A model generated the notes under the pieces. That model was not told where the DNA came from, searched no databases, and saw only the letters and a list, made by a program, of their open reading frames with translations. This document shows positions 17,950-27,156 of a stretch of DNA of 64,000 nucleotides, one piece after another (the first letter of the stretch is position 1; each line of letters opens with the position of its first letter). Origin of the DNA: Falsiroseomonas sp051433195 (GTDB taxonomy: Bacteria; Pseudomonadota; Alphaproteobacteria; Acetobacterales; Acetobacteraceae); contig NZ_JBHMFT010000018.1 in the NCBI RefSeq assembly GCF_051433195.1, positions 1 to 64,000 on the forward strand, read 5' to 3'. Position numbers and translations under genes: made by a program.

Positions 17950-18582
17950 GCGGCGCAGCGCCACGGCCAGGATGTGGCGCGGGGTCGGCTGCCATTGCAG
18001 GAAGCGCCAGGGCGCGGCATCGCCGGCCTCCAGCGTCAGGCGGGGCGGGTCCAGGGTGAAGGCGAAGCGATCCAGGCCCAGGCTGATGCCGTCGCCGGTC
18101 GCCTTCACGAAGGCCTCCTTCAGCGTCCAGACCCGCAGGAAGGTCTCGTGCCGCGCGGCCGGCGGCGTGGCGGCGAGCAGCGCCACCTCGGCGGGCGCGA
18201 AGTGGCGCTCGGCGAGGCCGGGGGACGCCTCGCGGCGGTCCAGGTCCTCGACATCCAGGCCGACATCGTCCCGGTTCGTCACCGCGCAGGCGACGAGGCC
18301 GCGCGTGTGCGAGATGTTGAAGCGCAGCCAGGGCAGGCCGAGCGCCGGATCGACCTCCGGCTTCCCGGCCTGGCCGCTGACGAAGCGCCAGGCGTTGGGC
18401 GGCAGTGGCGCGACGTCGGACAGCATGGCGCGGGCCAGGGCGTGGGCGGCGATGTAGGCGTCGCGGTCCCGCGCGAAGTGGAAGCGCGCCGCCTTCGCCC
18501 GTTCCGCCGCATCGAGCGTGGCGTGCCAGGTGGCGAGGGTCGCGGCCTCCGCGTCCTCCGGCGCCACCCAGCGCAGCCGCAC
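17944..18582 (-). CDS. 4'-phosphopantetheinyl transferase (Sfp/AcpT type)
   Basis: This is about 212 residues with the Sfp-type motifs: NISHTRGLVACAV, the magnesium site VGLDVED, and WTLKEAFVKATG. It transfers phosphopantetheine from CoA to a carrier-protein serine. The start is uncertain. GTG 18582 begins the recognisable domain; TTG 18597 is preceded by GGGAGG but very closely. The open frame to 18975 passes through the palindromic repeat and is not believed. Its 3' end overlaps that of the convergent cardiolipin-synthase-like gene by six bases. It lies downstream of the sox genes with only the repeat between them. Confidence 0.8.
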   Translation of the reverse strand: MRLRWVAPEDAEAATLATWHATLDAAERAKAARFHFARDRDAYIAAHALARAMLSDVAPLPPNAWRFVSGQAGKPEVDPALGLPWLRFNISHTRGLVACAVTNRDDVGLDVEDLDRREASPGLAERHFAPAEVALLAATPPAARHETFLRVWTLKEAFVKATGDGISLGLDRFAFTLDPPRLTLEAGDAAPWRFLQWQPTPRHILAVALRRL

Positions 18583-18602
18583 CGCGCCACGCCGCAACCT
18601 CC

Positions 18603-19121
18603 CTAACCCGCCGAGCCCTCTCCCCCCGCTGGGGGGAGAGGGTTGGGTGAGGGGGTTGGCGCCAGCACGACCAGCCCGCGCCCCCGCCCCGCCGCGACCA
18701 ACGCCTGGCTCAGGGACTGGCCGTAGGAGCGATAGCAGGCGAGCCGAAACCCGGCCTCCACCCGCCAGACCAGCAGCGGCACATGCGCCCCCAGCGTCGC
18801 GGCCGCCGCGCCGGGCGGGAAGGCACGCGGGTGCAGGTCGATGGGCAGCAACGTCGCCAGCAACTCCGCCGCGCGCGGGCCGGCCAGTTCCAGGATGCAG
18901 CGCGAGCCATGCAGCGGTGTACGATGCGCCTCCGCCACCTGCGGCGCGGCGCCGGGCGCGTGCAGCACGAGCCATTGGCGCGGCGCCGTCCAGATCACCG
19001 TCGCGCCGTCCCGCGCCACCCAGCCCGGCTTCTGCGGCAGGCCGGGCAGCAGGTCTGGCGGGCCGTGCAGGGCGGTGAGGTCGAGGCCGGTGACCTCCCT
19101 CAACGTCAGGGCGTCAGCCAC
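18603..19121 (-). CDS. soxG: Sarcosine oxidase gamma subunit
   Basis: This 172-residue protein has the SoxG pattern: LTALHGP near the start, then WTAPRQWLVL, HGSRCILELAGP, and a central DLHPRAFPPG segment that continues into VPLLVWRVEAG and FRLACYRSYGQSL. SoxG is a small subunit of heterotetrameric sarcosine oxidase and resembles the folate-binding GcvT fold. It overlaps soxA by eight bases. The final 18 or so residues (Pro/Gly-rich, PTPSPNPLPPAGGEG) are read from the GC-rich palindromic repeat, so the native C-terminus has been replaced or extended by the repeat. It is the last sox gene. Confidence 0.85.
   Translation of the reverse strand: MADALTLREVTGLDLTALHGPPDLLPGLPQKPGWVARDGATVIWTAPRQWLVLHAPGAAPQVAEAHRTPLHGSRCILELAGPRAAELLATLLPIDLHPRAFPPGAAAATLGAHVPLLVWRVEAGFRLACYRSYGQSLSQALVAAGRGRGLVVLAPTPSPNPLPPAGGEGSAG
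18607..18655 (-). repeat. GC-rich palindromic repeat, copy a
   Basis: CCCTCTCCCCCC-GCT-GGGGGGAGAGGG (12-base arms, 3-base loop) is followed by TTGGGTGAGGGGG. It is in the inverse orientation to copies b and c. The soxG stop and last 18 codons lie in it. Confidence 0.8.
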
Positions 19122-22053
19122 GGGTGCGCAGCCCTTCCGGGTCGATGAAGACGGGGTGCGCCACCTCCGCCTCCCCGTCGCCGCCGCGCAGCGGGTCGTG
19201 CACGCGGATGCGGGTGCCGATGCGGTCGCGGCCGCCGGACAGCAGGGCGAGGCCGATCATGTGGCCGAGATGCGGCGACCAGCAGGCGGCGGTGACGTGG
19301 CCAAGGTCGTTCTCCGTCGTCGCCGCCGCGCCGGGCACCAGCAGGTGCGAGCCGGCACGGAGCACCTGCGCCGCGTCCAGCGCCCGCAGCCCGACCAGCA
19401 CCGGCCGCGCCGGGTCCAGCAGCGCCGGCCGCTGCGCCATGACGCGGCCGATGAAATCCTTGCGCCTGGACAGCATGCGGCCGAGGCCGAGATCGGCGGC
19501 GGTGGTCTGGCCGTTCAACTCGCCGCCGGCCGCGTGCCCCTTCTCGATCCGCAGCACGCCCAGCGCCTCTGTGCCGTAGGGCGCGATGCCGTGCGGCGCG
19601 CCGGCCTGCATCAGCAGGTCGGCCAAGGCCTCCGCCTGGTCGGGCGGCACGCCGATCTCGTAGGCAAGTTCGCCGGAGAACGACAGGCGGTAGAGCCGCG
19701 CCGGGATGCCGCCGCGCAACGTCGCCGCCGTGCAGGCCATGTGCGGCAGCGCTTCGTTCGACAGATCGGCGTGGGAGATCGCGGCCAGCACGTCGCGCGC
19801 GCGGGGCCCGGCGAGGGCGACCTGGGCCCAGGCATCGGTGGCGGACAGGATCGCCACGTCCAGCTCGGGCCGCAGCACCTGATGTCCATACTCCAGGTGC
19901 TGCATGACGCGCGCGGCATTGGCGGTGGTGGTGGTCAGGAAGAAGCGGTTGTCGGACAGCCGCGCGCAGGTGCCGTCATCCATCACGAAACCATCCTCGC
20001 GCAGCATCACGCCGTAGCGGATGCGGCCGGGCTTCAGGGTGGAGATGTCGTTGGCATAGACCAGGTCGAGCAGCGCGGCGGCGCCGGGGCCGACGACCTC
20101 GATCTTGCCGAGCGTCGAGACGTCGCAGAAGCCGACATTGGCGCGGACGTTGAGCACTTCCCGGTCCACGCTGTCGCGCCAGCCCGTTTCGCCCGTTCGG
20201 GTAAACCATTCGGCGCGCAGCCAGGCGCCGGATTCGACGAAGCTGGCGCCGTGGCGCGCGGCCCAGGCGTGCAGCGGCGTGCGGCGCGTGGGCCGGAAGT
20301 CGCGGCCGGTCATGTGCCCGGCCATCGCGCCCATCGTCACCGGCGTGTAGGGCGGGCGGAACATGGTGGTGCCGGTCTCGGGGATGGTCCGGCCGGTGGC
20401 CTCGGCGAGGATGGCGAGGCCCACGACATTCGCGGTGCGGCCCTGGTCCGTCGCCATGCCGAGCGTGGTGTAGCGCTTGGCGTGCTCGACACTGCGGAAC
20501 CCTTCGCGCGCGGCAAGCGCGATGTCATCCGCGGTGACGTCGTGCTGGAAATCCACGAAGGCCTTGCCGGCGCCGCGCACATGGAAGATCGGCGCCAGGG
20601 CGCTCGGTTCGTCATCGGCGCGCGGCAGGGCCAGCGGCTGTCCGTCATGGCCGGCGTCGCGCGCCGCCTGCAATCCGGCGGCGGCGCCATCCGCGAGGCA
20701 GGCGGCCAGCGTCATGCGGCCGGCGGCGGCGCCGGCGACGCTGAGACCGGGCGGTGCCTGGCCCGGCACGAAGGCGTGCAGCGCCGCGTCCCAGCGCGGG
20801 CGGCCGCCATGGTGGCTGGACAGGTGCAGCGTCGGGTTCCAGCCGCCGGCGACGGCGAGCAGGTCCGCGGCGATGCGTTCGCCGTTCGAAAGCTGCACGG
20901 AGGCCAGGCCGAGCCGGCCCTTGGTGCCGGTGACGCGGCTGCCCAGCACCTGGCGCGCGCGCGGCGCGGTGGCGGCGACAGCGGGCGCGACCTCGGCGCG
21001 CGCGTCCACCACCGTGACCTCCGCGCCCGCGTCCGACAGGTCCGCCGCCGTGCGCCAGCCATCGTCGCCGGCGGTGAACACCACGGCGCGTTGGCCCGGC
21101 AGCGCCGCGTAGCGGTTGAGGTAGCCGCGCGTGGCGGCGGCCGACATCACGCCGGGGCGGTCGTTGCCCGAAAAGGCGATCGGCCGTTCCACCGCGCCCG
21201 CGGCGAGAACCGTGCGCTTGGCGACAATAGTCCAGGCGCGCTGGCGTGGCTGGCCGGGCGGTGGTTCCGCCAGGTGGTCCGCCACGCGTTCCACCGCCGC
21301 ATGCACGCCATCGTCGAAGACGCCGAAGACGGTGGTGCGCGGCAGCAGCGTGACATCGGGCAGGCTGGCGAGTTCCGCCACCACGCGGTCTGCCCACAAG
21401 GCGGCCGCCGCGCCGTCGATCTCCTGCCGGTCCTGCAGCAGCCGGCCGCCGATCCGCGAGTCTTCATCCGCCAGCACCACGCGCGCGCCTGCGCGCGCCG
21501 CCGCCAGCGCCGCCGCAAGCCCGGTGGGACCGGCGCCGACCACCAGCACGTCGCAATGGATGTGCATGCGTTCGTAGCTGTCGGGGTCCGGCGCTTCCGG
21601 CGCGCGGCCGAGGCCGGCGGCGCGGCGGATCAGCGGCTCGTACAGCTTCTCCCAGAAGGCCGCCGGCCACATGAAGGTCTTGTAGTAGAAGCCGGCGGAG
21701 AGCACCGGCCCAAGCAACCCGTTCACCGCCATCACGTCGAAGCCTAGGCTCGGCCAGCGGTTCTGGCTGGTGGCGGCGAGGCCCTCGAACAGCTCGGCGG
21801 TGGTGGCGCGGGTGTTGGGTTCCTGCCGCGCGCCGCCGCGCAGTTCGACCAGCGCGTTGGGTTCCTCGCTGCCGATGCCGAAGATGCCGCGCGGGCGGTG
21901 GTACTTGAAGGACCGCCCGACCAGCCGCACGCCGTTGGCCAGCAGTGCGGAGGCCAGCGTATCGCCGGGATGGCCGCTGTAGCGCCGGCCGTCGAAGCTG
22001 AAGGACAGCGACTGCGCGCGGTCGATCAGCCCGCCCTGTGCCAGCCGCGTCAT
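19114..22053 (-). CDS. soxA: Sarcosine oxidase alpha subunit
   Basis: This 979-residue protein has an N-terminal 2Fe-2S-ferredoxin-like fold without its cysteines (about 15-95) and an NAD-binding GAGPTGLA at about 173-180. A C-terminal GcvT-like folate-binding region runs from about 600 onward. SoxA carries the NAD+ and tetrahydrofolate sites of heterotetrameric sarcosine oxidase, which demethylates sarcosine to glycine with O2. ATG 22053 was chosen because it overlaps the soxD stop (ATGA) and starts the conserved RLAQGGLIDR; the frame to 22143 is an extension. It is in the operon order soxB-soxD-soxA-soxG. Confidence 0.92.
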   Translation of the reverse strand: MTRLAQGGLIDRAQSLSFSFDGRRYSGHPGDTLASALLANGVRLVGRSFKYHRPRGIFGIGSEEPNALVELRGGARQEPNTRATTAELFEGLAATSQNRWPSLGFDVMAVNGLLGPVLSAGFYYKTFMWPAAFWEKLYEPLIRRAAGLGRAPEAPDPDSYERMHIHCDVLVVGAGPTGLAAALAAARAGARVVLADEDSRIGGRLLQDRQEIDGAAAALWADRVVAELASLPDVTLLPRTTVFGVFDDGVHAAVERVADHLAEPPPGQPRQRAWTIVAKRTVLAAGAVERPIAFSGNDRPGVMSAAATRGYLNRYAALPGQRAVVFTAGDDGWRTAADLSDAGAEVTVVDARAEVAPAVAATAPRARQVLGSRVTGTKGRLGLASVQLSNGERIAADLLAVAGGWNPTLHLSSHHGGRPRWDAALHAFVPGQAPPGLSVAGAAAGRMTLAACLADGAAAGLQAARDAGHDGQPLALPRADDEPSALAPIFHVRGAGKAFVDFQHDVTADDIALAAREGFRSVEHAKRYTTLGMATDQGRTANVVGLAILAEATGRTIPETGTTMFRPPYTPVTMGAMAGHMTGRDFRPTRRTPLHAWAARHGASFVESGAWLRAEWFTRTGETGWRDSVDREVLNVRANVGFCDVSTLGKIEVVGPGAAALLDLVYANDISTLKPGRIRYGVMLREDGFVMDDGTCARLSDNRFFLTTTTANAARVMQHLEYGHQVLRPELDVAILSATDAWAQVALAGPRARDVLAAISHADLSNEALPHMACTAATLRGGIPARLYRLSFSGELAYEIGVPPDQAEALADLLMQAGAPHGIAPYGTEALGVLRIEKGHAAGGELNGQTTAADLGLGRMLSRRKDFIGRVMAQRPALLDPARPVLVGLRALDAAQVLRAGSHLLVPGAAATTENDLGHVTAACWSPHLGHMIGLALLSGGRDRIGTRIRVHDPLRGGDGEAEVAHPVFIDPEGLRTRG

Positions 22054-22301
22054 GGCCGGCAGGCCCGCGCGGAGTCCACCGCATGCGTGCGCGTGTCGCG
22101 CATCACGCGCAGCCACTGCCGGCAGCCCTGCACATGCTGCCACAGTTCCTCATGCAGCCCGGCCGGGTTGTCGCGCAGATGCAGGTAGTCGTGCCACGCC
22201 TCGAAGGGCGCATCGGAAGCAGGGCGCGGCGGCGGCGCGCTGCCGATGGTCGCAAATTCGGCGCTGTCGCGCGGGCCGCAGAAGGGGCAGGGGATGCGCA
22301 T
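22050..22301 (-). CDS. soxD: Sarcosine oxidase delta subunit
   Basis: This 83-residue protein begins MRIPCPFCG, the first half of the SoxD zinc site. The later histidine and cysteine lie in LWQHVQGCRQWLRVMRDT. SoxD is the small zinc-binding subunit of the heterotetramer. The start shares a TGATG with the soxB stop, and the end overlaps soxA as ATGA, so expression is coupled on both sides. A longer frame reading up to 23576 is soxB in the wrong frame. Confidence 0.9.
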   Translation of the reverse strand: MRIPCPFCGPRDSAEFATIGSAPPPRPASDAPFEAWHDYLHLRDNPAGLHEELWQHVQGCRQWLRVMRDTRTHAVDSARACRP

Positions 22302-23551
22302 CAGTGCAGGTTCGCCTGGGCGCCCGCGCCCTTCTCGTCCAGCAACGCGCCGGTCGCGAAGCGGTCCAGCCGGAAGGCGGCGTTCAGCGGGTGCGGCTGC
22401 CCGGTGGCGATGGTGTGGGCAAAGCACCAGCCGGAAGCCGGCGTCGCCTTGAAGCCGCCGTAGCACCAGCCGCAATTCAGATACAGGCCCTCGATCGGCG
22501 TGCGGTCGATGATCGGCGAGCCATCCATCGACATGTCCATGATGCCGCCCCATTGCCGCAGGTAGCGCAGCCGGCTGATGGCGGGGAAAAGCTGCACGCC
22601 GCACTCCAGCACGTCCTGCACCACCGGCAAATTGCCGCGCTGGGCGTAGGAGTTGTAGCCATCGATGTCGCCGCCGAATACCAGCCCACCCTTGTCGGAT
22701 TGGCTGACGTAGAAATGCCCGGCGCCGAAGGTGACGACGGTGTGGATCATCGGCTTCACCGCTTCCGACACGAAGGCCTGCAACACATGGCTTTCGATCG
22801 GCAGCCGCAGCCCGGCCATGGCGGCGACGCGGGACGTGTTGCCGGCGACCGCGAGCCCGACGCGCTTCGCGCCGATGAAGCCGCGCGTGGTCTCGACGCC
22901 GCGCACGCGCCCGGCCTCGATGCGGAGGCCCGTCACCTCCGTGTTCTGCAGCAGGTCCACCCCGCGCTGGTCGGCAGCCCGCGCGTATCCCCAGGCCACC
23001 GCATCGTGCCGGACCGTGCCGCCGCGCCGTTGCAGCAGGCCGCTCTTCACCGGAAAGCGGGCGCTGTCCATGTTCACGCCCGGCAGCATCGCGCGCACCT
23101 GCGCGGCGTCCAGCAATTCGGCATCGACGCCCGCCATCCGCATGGCGTTGCCGCGTCGCGCATAGGCATCCCGCTGGCTGTCGGAATGGCACAGGTTCAG
23201 CACGCCGCGCTGGCTGACCATGGCGTTGTAGTTGATGTCCTGCTCCAGCCCTTCCCACAGCTTCATCGAATGCTCGTAGAAGGGCGTGTTGCCGGGCAGC
23301 AGGTAGTTCGACCGGATGATGGTGGTGTTGCGGCCGACATTGCCGGAGCCGAGATAGCCCTTCTCCACCACCGCGACATCGGTGAGGCCGTGTTCCTTCG
23401 CCAGGTAATGCGCCGTCGCCAACCCGTGCCCGCCGCCGCCGACGATGATGATGTCGTATTCCGCGCGCGGTTCCGGATGCCGCCAGACCGGCGTCCAGGA
23501 CCGGTTGCCGGTGAAGGCGTGGCGCAGCAGGGCGAGGGCGGAGTAGCGCAT
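22301..23551 (-). CDS. soxB: Sarcosine oxidase beta subunit
   Basis: This 416-residue flavoprotein has an FAD site DIIIVGGGGHGLATA (about 33-47) and the GRNTTIIRSNY strand. His182, in GGTVRHDAVAW, is at the position where SoxB binds FMN covalently. It holds the oxidising centre for N-methyl glycine-type substrates. ATG 23551 gives the family's full length. It is first of the sox set and sits 67 bases downstream of putA on the same strand. Confidence 0.93.
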   Translation of the reverse strand: MRYSALALLRHAFTGNRSWTPVWRHPEPRAEYDIIIVGGGGHGLATAHYLAKEHGLTDVAVVEKGYLGSGNVGRNTTIIRSNYLLPGNTPFYEHSMKLWEGLEQDINYNAMVSQRGVLNLCHSDSQRDAYARRGNAMRMAGVDAELLDAAQVRAMLPGVNMDSARFPVKSGLLQRRGGTVRHDAVAWGYARAADQRGVDLLQNTEVTGLRIEAGRVRGVETTRGFIGAKRVGLAVAGNTSRVAAMAGLRLPIESHVLQAFVSEAVKPMIHTVVTFGAGHFYVSQSDKGGLVFGGDIDGYNSYAQRGNLPVVQDVLECGVQLFPAISRLRYLRQWGGIMDMSMDGSPIIDRTPIEGLYLNCGWCYGGFKATPASGWCFAHTIATGQPHPLNAAFRLDRFATGALLDEKGAGAQANLH

Positions 23552-23618
23552 GGCGGAAGCCTGACAGGACGCCCACAGGCTACATGCCTGCCAGCGACAA
23601 ACAAATGCCCATCCGCGA

Positions 23619-26570
23619 CTACTCCCCCTCCGCCAGCAGCGCCGCGTCGCCGCCTGCGGCCGCGGTGTTCACGCTGACCACGCGCTCCGTCATGAAGCGC
23701 GGCAGGTAGTGCGGGCCGCCGGCCTTCGGCCCGGTGCCCGACAGCCCCTGCCCGCCGAAGGGTTGGCTGCCGACCACGGCGCCGACCATGTTGCGGTTCA
23801 CATAGACATTCCCCGCCGGCACCGCCCGCGCCACCTGTGCCGCGAAGCCGGCGCGGCGACTCTGCACGCCGAGCGTCAGCCCGTAGCCGGTGCCGGCGAG
23901 CGAGCGCAGCAGCGCCTCCAGCGCCGACCCGCGCCAGCGCACCACATGCAGGACCGGGCCGAAGACCTCCTGGGTCAGATCCTCCGGCCGCCGCAGGTCC
24001 ACGATGCGCGGCGCCAGGAAGTTGCCCGGTTCGGGGGCCGGATGCCGAAACACCTCCCGCGCCCCCGGCGGCAGCTTGTCCAACCAGGACAGGATGCGCG
24101 CCTTCGCCTCGGCATCGATCAGCGGGCCGAGATGGGTCGCCGGGTCGCGTGGGTCGCCCATGCGCAGTTCCGCCGCCGCGCCGGCGATCATCTCCAGCAT
24201 CCGGTCCGCCGCGTCCTCCTGCACGCACAGCAGCCGGAGCGCCGAGCAGCGCTGGCCGGCGGACCGAAAAGCGCTGGTCAGCACGTCGTCCGTCACCTGT
24301 TCCGGCAGCGCCGTCGCATCCACCACCATGGCGTTCAGCCCGCCGGTCTCCGCGATCAGCGGGACGATCGGCCCGTCCTTCGCCGCCAGCGCCCGGTTGA
24401 TGGCGCGCGCCGTGGCCGTGCTGCCGGTGAAGGCGATGCCCGCGATGGCGGGATGCGCCACCAGCGCCGCGCCCTCCGCCGGCCCGCCGGGCACGACCAC
24501 CAGCACGCCCTCCGGCAAGCCGGCTTCGGCCAATGCCCGCGCCGCGAGCGCGCCGATGCGCGGCGTCTGCGGCGCCGGCTTCGCCACCACGGCATTGCCC
24601 GCCACCAGCGCCGCCGCCACCTGGCCGAGGAAGATCGCGAGGGGAAAATTCCACGGCGAGATGCACAGCACCACGCCGCGGCCCGACAGCGTCAGCAGGT
24701 TGCTCTCGCCCACCGGGCCGGGCAGGGCCGTGGGGGCGGCGACGCGTTCGGCTTCCTCGGCGTAGTAGCGGCAGAAATCCACCGCCTCCCGCATCTCGGA
24801 CAGGGCATCGTCGAGCGTGCGAAAACCTTCATCCTGGATCGCCGCGATGAAGCTGCCGCGGCGCTGTTCCAGCAGATCCGCCGTGCGGCGCAGGATGGCG
24901 GCGCGGGCGGCGACGGGGGTGGCGTTCCAGGCCGGGAAGGCGGCCTGCGCGCGCGCCACCGCATCCTGGGGCGTCACCAACGTGGCGGCCGGCAGCGGCG
25001 GCGCCGAATCGCGTTCGGCCAGCAGCCCGGCCAGGGCGCGGCGGTCGCCGAATTCCACGCCGCGGCTGTTCGGGCGGGTGGCGAACAGCGCGCCGGGCCG
25101 CTTCACCCGCGGGTGCCGCGGCGGCCCCTCCGCCAGCGGTACGCCGGGATGGCGCAGCAGGCGTTCCAGCGGCAGCTCCTCATCGGCCACCGCCGCGACG
25201 AAGCCGCCATTGGCGCCGTTCTCCAGCAGCCGGCGCACCAGGTAGGCCAGCAGATCCTCATGCACGCCGACCGGCGCGTAGATCCGCAGCGCCACATCCG
25301 GCCGTGCCTTCGCGAGTTGCGCATACAGCGCCCCGCCCATGCCATGCAGCCGCTGGAATTCGAATTTTTGCACGCCGACGCCCCGCGCTTCGGCAAGGGC
25401 CAACGCCTCCGCGACGCTGCCGGCATTGTGGGTGGCGAACTGCGGGAAGATGCGTCCCTGCTTCGCCACGTCGAGCAGCGCCGCCGCCTGCGTCAGCCAG
25501 GCGAGATCCGTCGCCGCCTTGCGGGTCCAGACCGGGAAATCCTCGAGCCCCCGCTCCTGCGCCCGCTTCACCTCCGCATCCCAATAGGCGCCCTTCACCA
25601 GCCGCACCATCAGCCGCCGCCGCGTCGCCGCCGCGCGATCCGCGAGCCAGGCCACCACGGCACCGGCGCGCTTCTGGTAGGCCTGCACGGCCAGCCCCAG
25701 CCCCTCCCACCCCGCGAGCGAGGGCTCGGTCAGCAGCCGGTCGAACACCTCCAGCGACAATTCCAGCCGGTCGGCTTCCTCCGCATCCAGGGTCAGGTTC
25801 AGGTCATGCGCCCGCGCGGCCTGCGCCAGCCCGATCAGGTCCGGCAGCAACTCGGAAAAAACCCGGTCGCGGGACACCGCCTCGTAGCGCGGATGGATGG
25901 CGGACAGCTTCACGGACAGCCCCGGCCGCCCCGGCAGCGAACCCTGCGCGGCGCGGCCGATCGCCTCGCAGGCCGCATGGTAGGCGCCCAGGTATTTCCG
26001 GGCATCCGCCGCCGTGCGCGCGCCCTCCCCCAGCATGTCGTAGGAATAGCGAGCGCCCTTCGCTGACCGCCCCAGCGCATCCTCGATGGTCTCGCCGAGC
26101 ACGAACTGCCCGCCCATCAGCCGCACCGCGCGCCGTGCCGCGTTGCGCACCGCCGGCACGCCGAGCCGCCGGACCATCGGCCCGAGCACCCCGCCCGGCG
26201 TCTCCCCCGGCCCGACCAGCCGCGAACCCACCGCCAGCGCCCAGCCGGAGGCCGCCGAGGCCCAGCCCTCCGCGTGCTTGTCCCAGGCCCCTTCGGACAA
26301 CTTCTCCGCGATCAGCGCATCGGCGGTGGCGTCGTCCGGCACCCGCAGCAGCGCCTCCGCCAGCGCCATCAGCGCCAGGCCCTCCCGCGTCGAGAGCGGC
26401 CAGCCGCGCAGGATCTCCTCCACCGCCAGCGGCCCGCCACCCTCCCGCGCCGCGCGGGCGAGGTCGAGCGCGAGCGGCATCGACTCCGGCCGGGGTGGCG
26501 GGGCGGCGGCGAGCAGCGCGGCGCGCGCGGCTTCCTCCAGCGGGGCATAGGGCGCGTCGAAGATCGTCAT
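23619..26570 (-). CDS. putA: Bifunctional proline dehydrogenase / pyrroline-5-carboxylate dehydrogenase
   Basis: This 983-residue PutA lacks the N-terminal ribbon-helix-helix, so it is the non-DNA-binding short type. The FAD-dependent proline dehydrogenase barrel fills about residues 150-450 (LVKGAYWDAE, FATHNAGS). The aldehyde dehydrogenase half fills about 500-980, with ETGGLNAM and catalytic Cys775 in GQRCSAL, ending in NMVGAVVGSQPFGGQGLSG. It oxidises proline to glutamate at the inner membrane face, feeding electrons to quinone. ATG 26570 was preferred to the one at 26582. The divergent Lrp-type gene replaces the missing regulatory domain. Confidence 0.93.
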   Translation of the reverse strand: MTIFDAPYAPLEEAARAALLAAAPPPRPESMPLALDLARAAREGGGPLAVEEILRGWPLSTREGLALMALAEALLRVPDDATADALIAEKLSEGAWDKHAEGWASAASGWALAVGSRLVGPGETPGGVLGPMVRRLGVPAVRNAARRAVRLMGGQFVLGETIEDALGRSAKGARYSYDMLGEGARTAADARKYLGAYHAACEAIGRAAQGSLPGRPGLSVKLSAIHPRYEAVSRDRVFSELLPDLIGLAQAARAHDLNLTLDAEEADRLELSLEVFDRLLTEPSLAGWEGLGLAVQAYQKRAGAVVAWLADRAAATRRRLMVRLVKGAYWDAEVKRAQERGLEDFPVWTRKAATDLAWLTQAAALLDVAKQGRIFPQFATHNAGSVAEALALAEARGVGVQKFEFQRLHGMGGALYAQLAKARPDVALRIYAPVGVHEDLLAYLVRRLLENGANGGFVAAVADEELPLERLLRHPGVPLAEGPPRHPRVKRPGALFATRPNSRGVEFGDRRALAGLLAERDSAPPLPAATLVTPQDAVARAQAAFPAWNATPVAARAAILRRTADLLEQRRGSFIAAIQDEGFRTLDDALSEMREAVDFCRYYAEEAERVAAPTALPGPVGESNLLTLSGRGVVLCISPWNFPLAIFLGQVAAALVAGNAVVAKPAPQTPRIGALAARALAEAGLPEGVLVVVPGGPAEGAALVAHPAIAGIAFTGSTATARAINRALAAKDGPIVPLIAETGGLNAMVVDATALPEQVTDDVLTSAFRSAGQRCSALRLLCVQEDAADRMLEMIAGAAAELRMGDPRDPATHLGPLIDAEAKARILSWLDKLPPGAREVFRHPAPEPGNFLAPRIVDLRRPEDLTQEVFGPVLHVVRWRGSALEALLRSLAGTGYGLTLGVQSRRAGFAAQVARAVPAGNVYVNRNMVGAVVGSQPFGGQGLSGTGPKAGGPHYLPRFMTERVVSVNTAAAGGDAALLAEGE

Positions 26571-26605
26571 GGCGCACAGCATGCCGGGCGATGCGCCGTG
26601 GATGG

Positions 26606-26623
26606 AGCGGCATTTTCGCCGCT
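26606..26623. promoter_or_regulatory. Candidate PutR operator in the putA-putR gap
   Basis: The 83-base gap between the divergent starts holds AGCGGC-ATTTTC-GCCGCT, a perfect six-base inverted repeat around an AT-rich centre. Lrp-type proteins bind such dyads. Its place between the two genes fits joint control, but no second copy was found nearby, so this stays a guess. Confidence 0.35.
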
Positions 26624-26653
26624 ATATCCGCCGGATCAACGGTGGATTGCCAT

Positions 26654-27118
26654 ATGGACCACGAAATCGACCGCATCGACCGGAGGCTCCTGGCGCTGCT
26701 GCAGCGCGAGGGCCGCGCCACGGTGGCGGAACTCGCGACCCGCATCGGCCTGTCCCCCAGCGCCGCCTCGGAACGCCTGCGCCGGCTGCAATCCGGCGGC
26801 CTCATCACCGGCTGGGGCGCCCGGCTGGATGCGGCGAAGGTCGGGCTCGGCCTGCTGGTCTTCGTCGAGATCAGCCTGGACCACACCACGCCCGATGCCT
26901 TCGAACGTTTCGCCGTGGCGGTGAAGCGGGTGCCGGAGGTGCTGGAATGCCACATGGTGGCCGGCGGCTTCGACTACCTGATCAAGGCCCGGCTCCGCGA
27001 CATGGCGGCCTACCGCCGCTTCCTCGGCGACGTGCTGCTCAGCCTGCCCGGCGTGAAGAGCAGCCACACCTACGCCGTGATCGAGGAAGTGATCGCGGAG
27101 GCGCCGCTACCCCTGTGA
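26654..27118 (+). CDS. putR: Lrp/AsnC-family regulator of putA
   Basis: This 154-residue protein has an N-terminal winged HTH (IDRIDRRLLALLQREGRA, then SPSAASERLRRLQ) and a C-terminal RAM/AsnC ligand-binding domain from about residue 65. The Gly-rich loop is VAGGFDYLIK. It is divergent from a PutA that lacks its own DNA-binding domain, the known PutR arrangement: proline-responsive activation of putA. The symbol is inferred from that context. ATG 26654 lies 83 bases from putA, so both promoters must share that gap. Confidence 0.85.
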   Translation: MDHEIDRIDRRLLALLQREGRATVAELATRIGLSPSAASERLRRLQSGGLITGWGARLDAAKVGLGLLVFVEISLDHTTPDAFERFAVAVKRVPEVLECHMVAGGFDYLIKARLRDMAAYRRFLGDVLLSLPGVKSSHTYAVIEEVIAEAPLPL

Positions 27119-27156
27119 TGCTCCGCGTTGTGCGGTTCTGGTCGGGGGTGCGGGCG

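Noticed and set aside
18841..21747. Plus-strand frame of 968 codons opposite soxA
   Set aside because: Residue mix is Arg/Gly/His-rich and the other strand has an unmistakable sarcosine oxidase.
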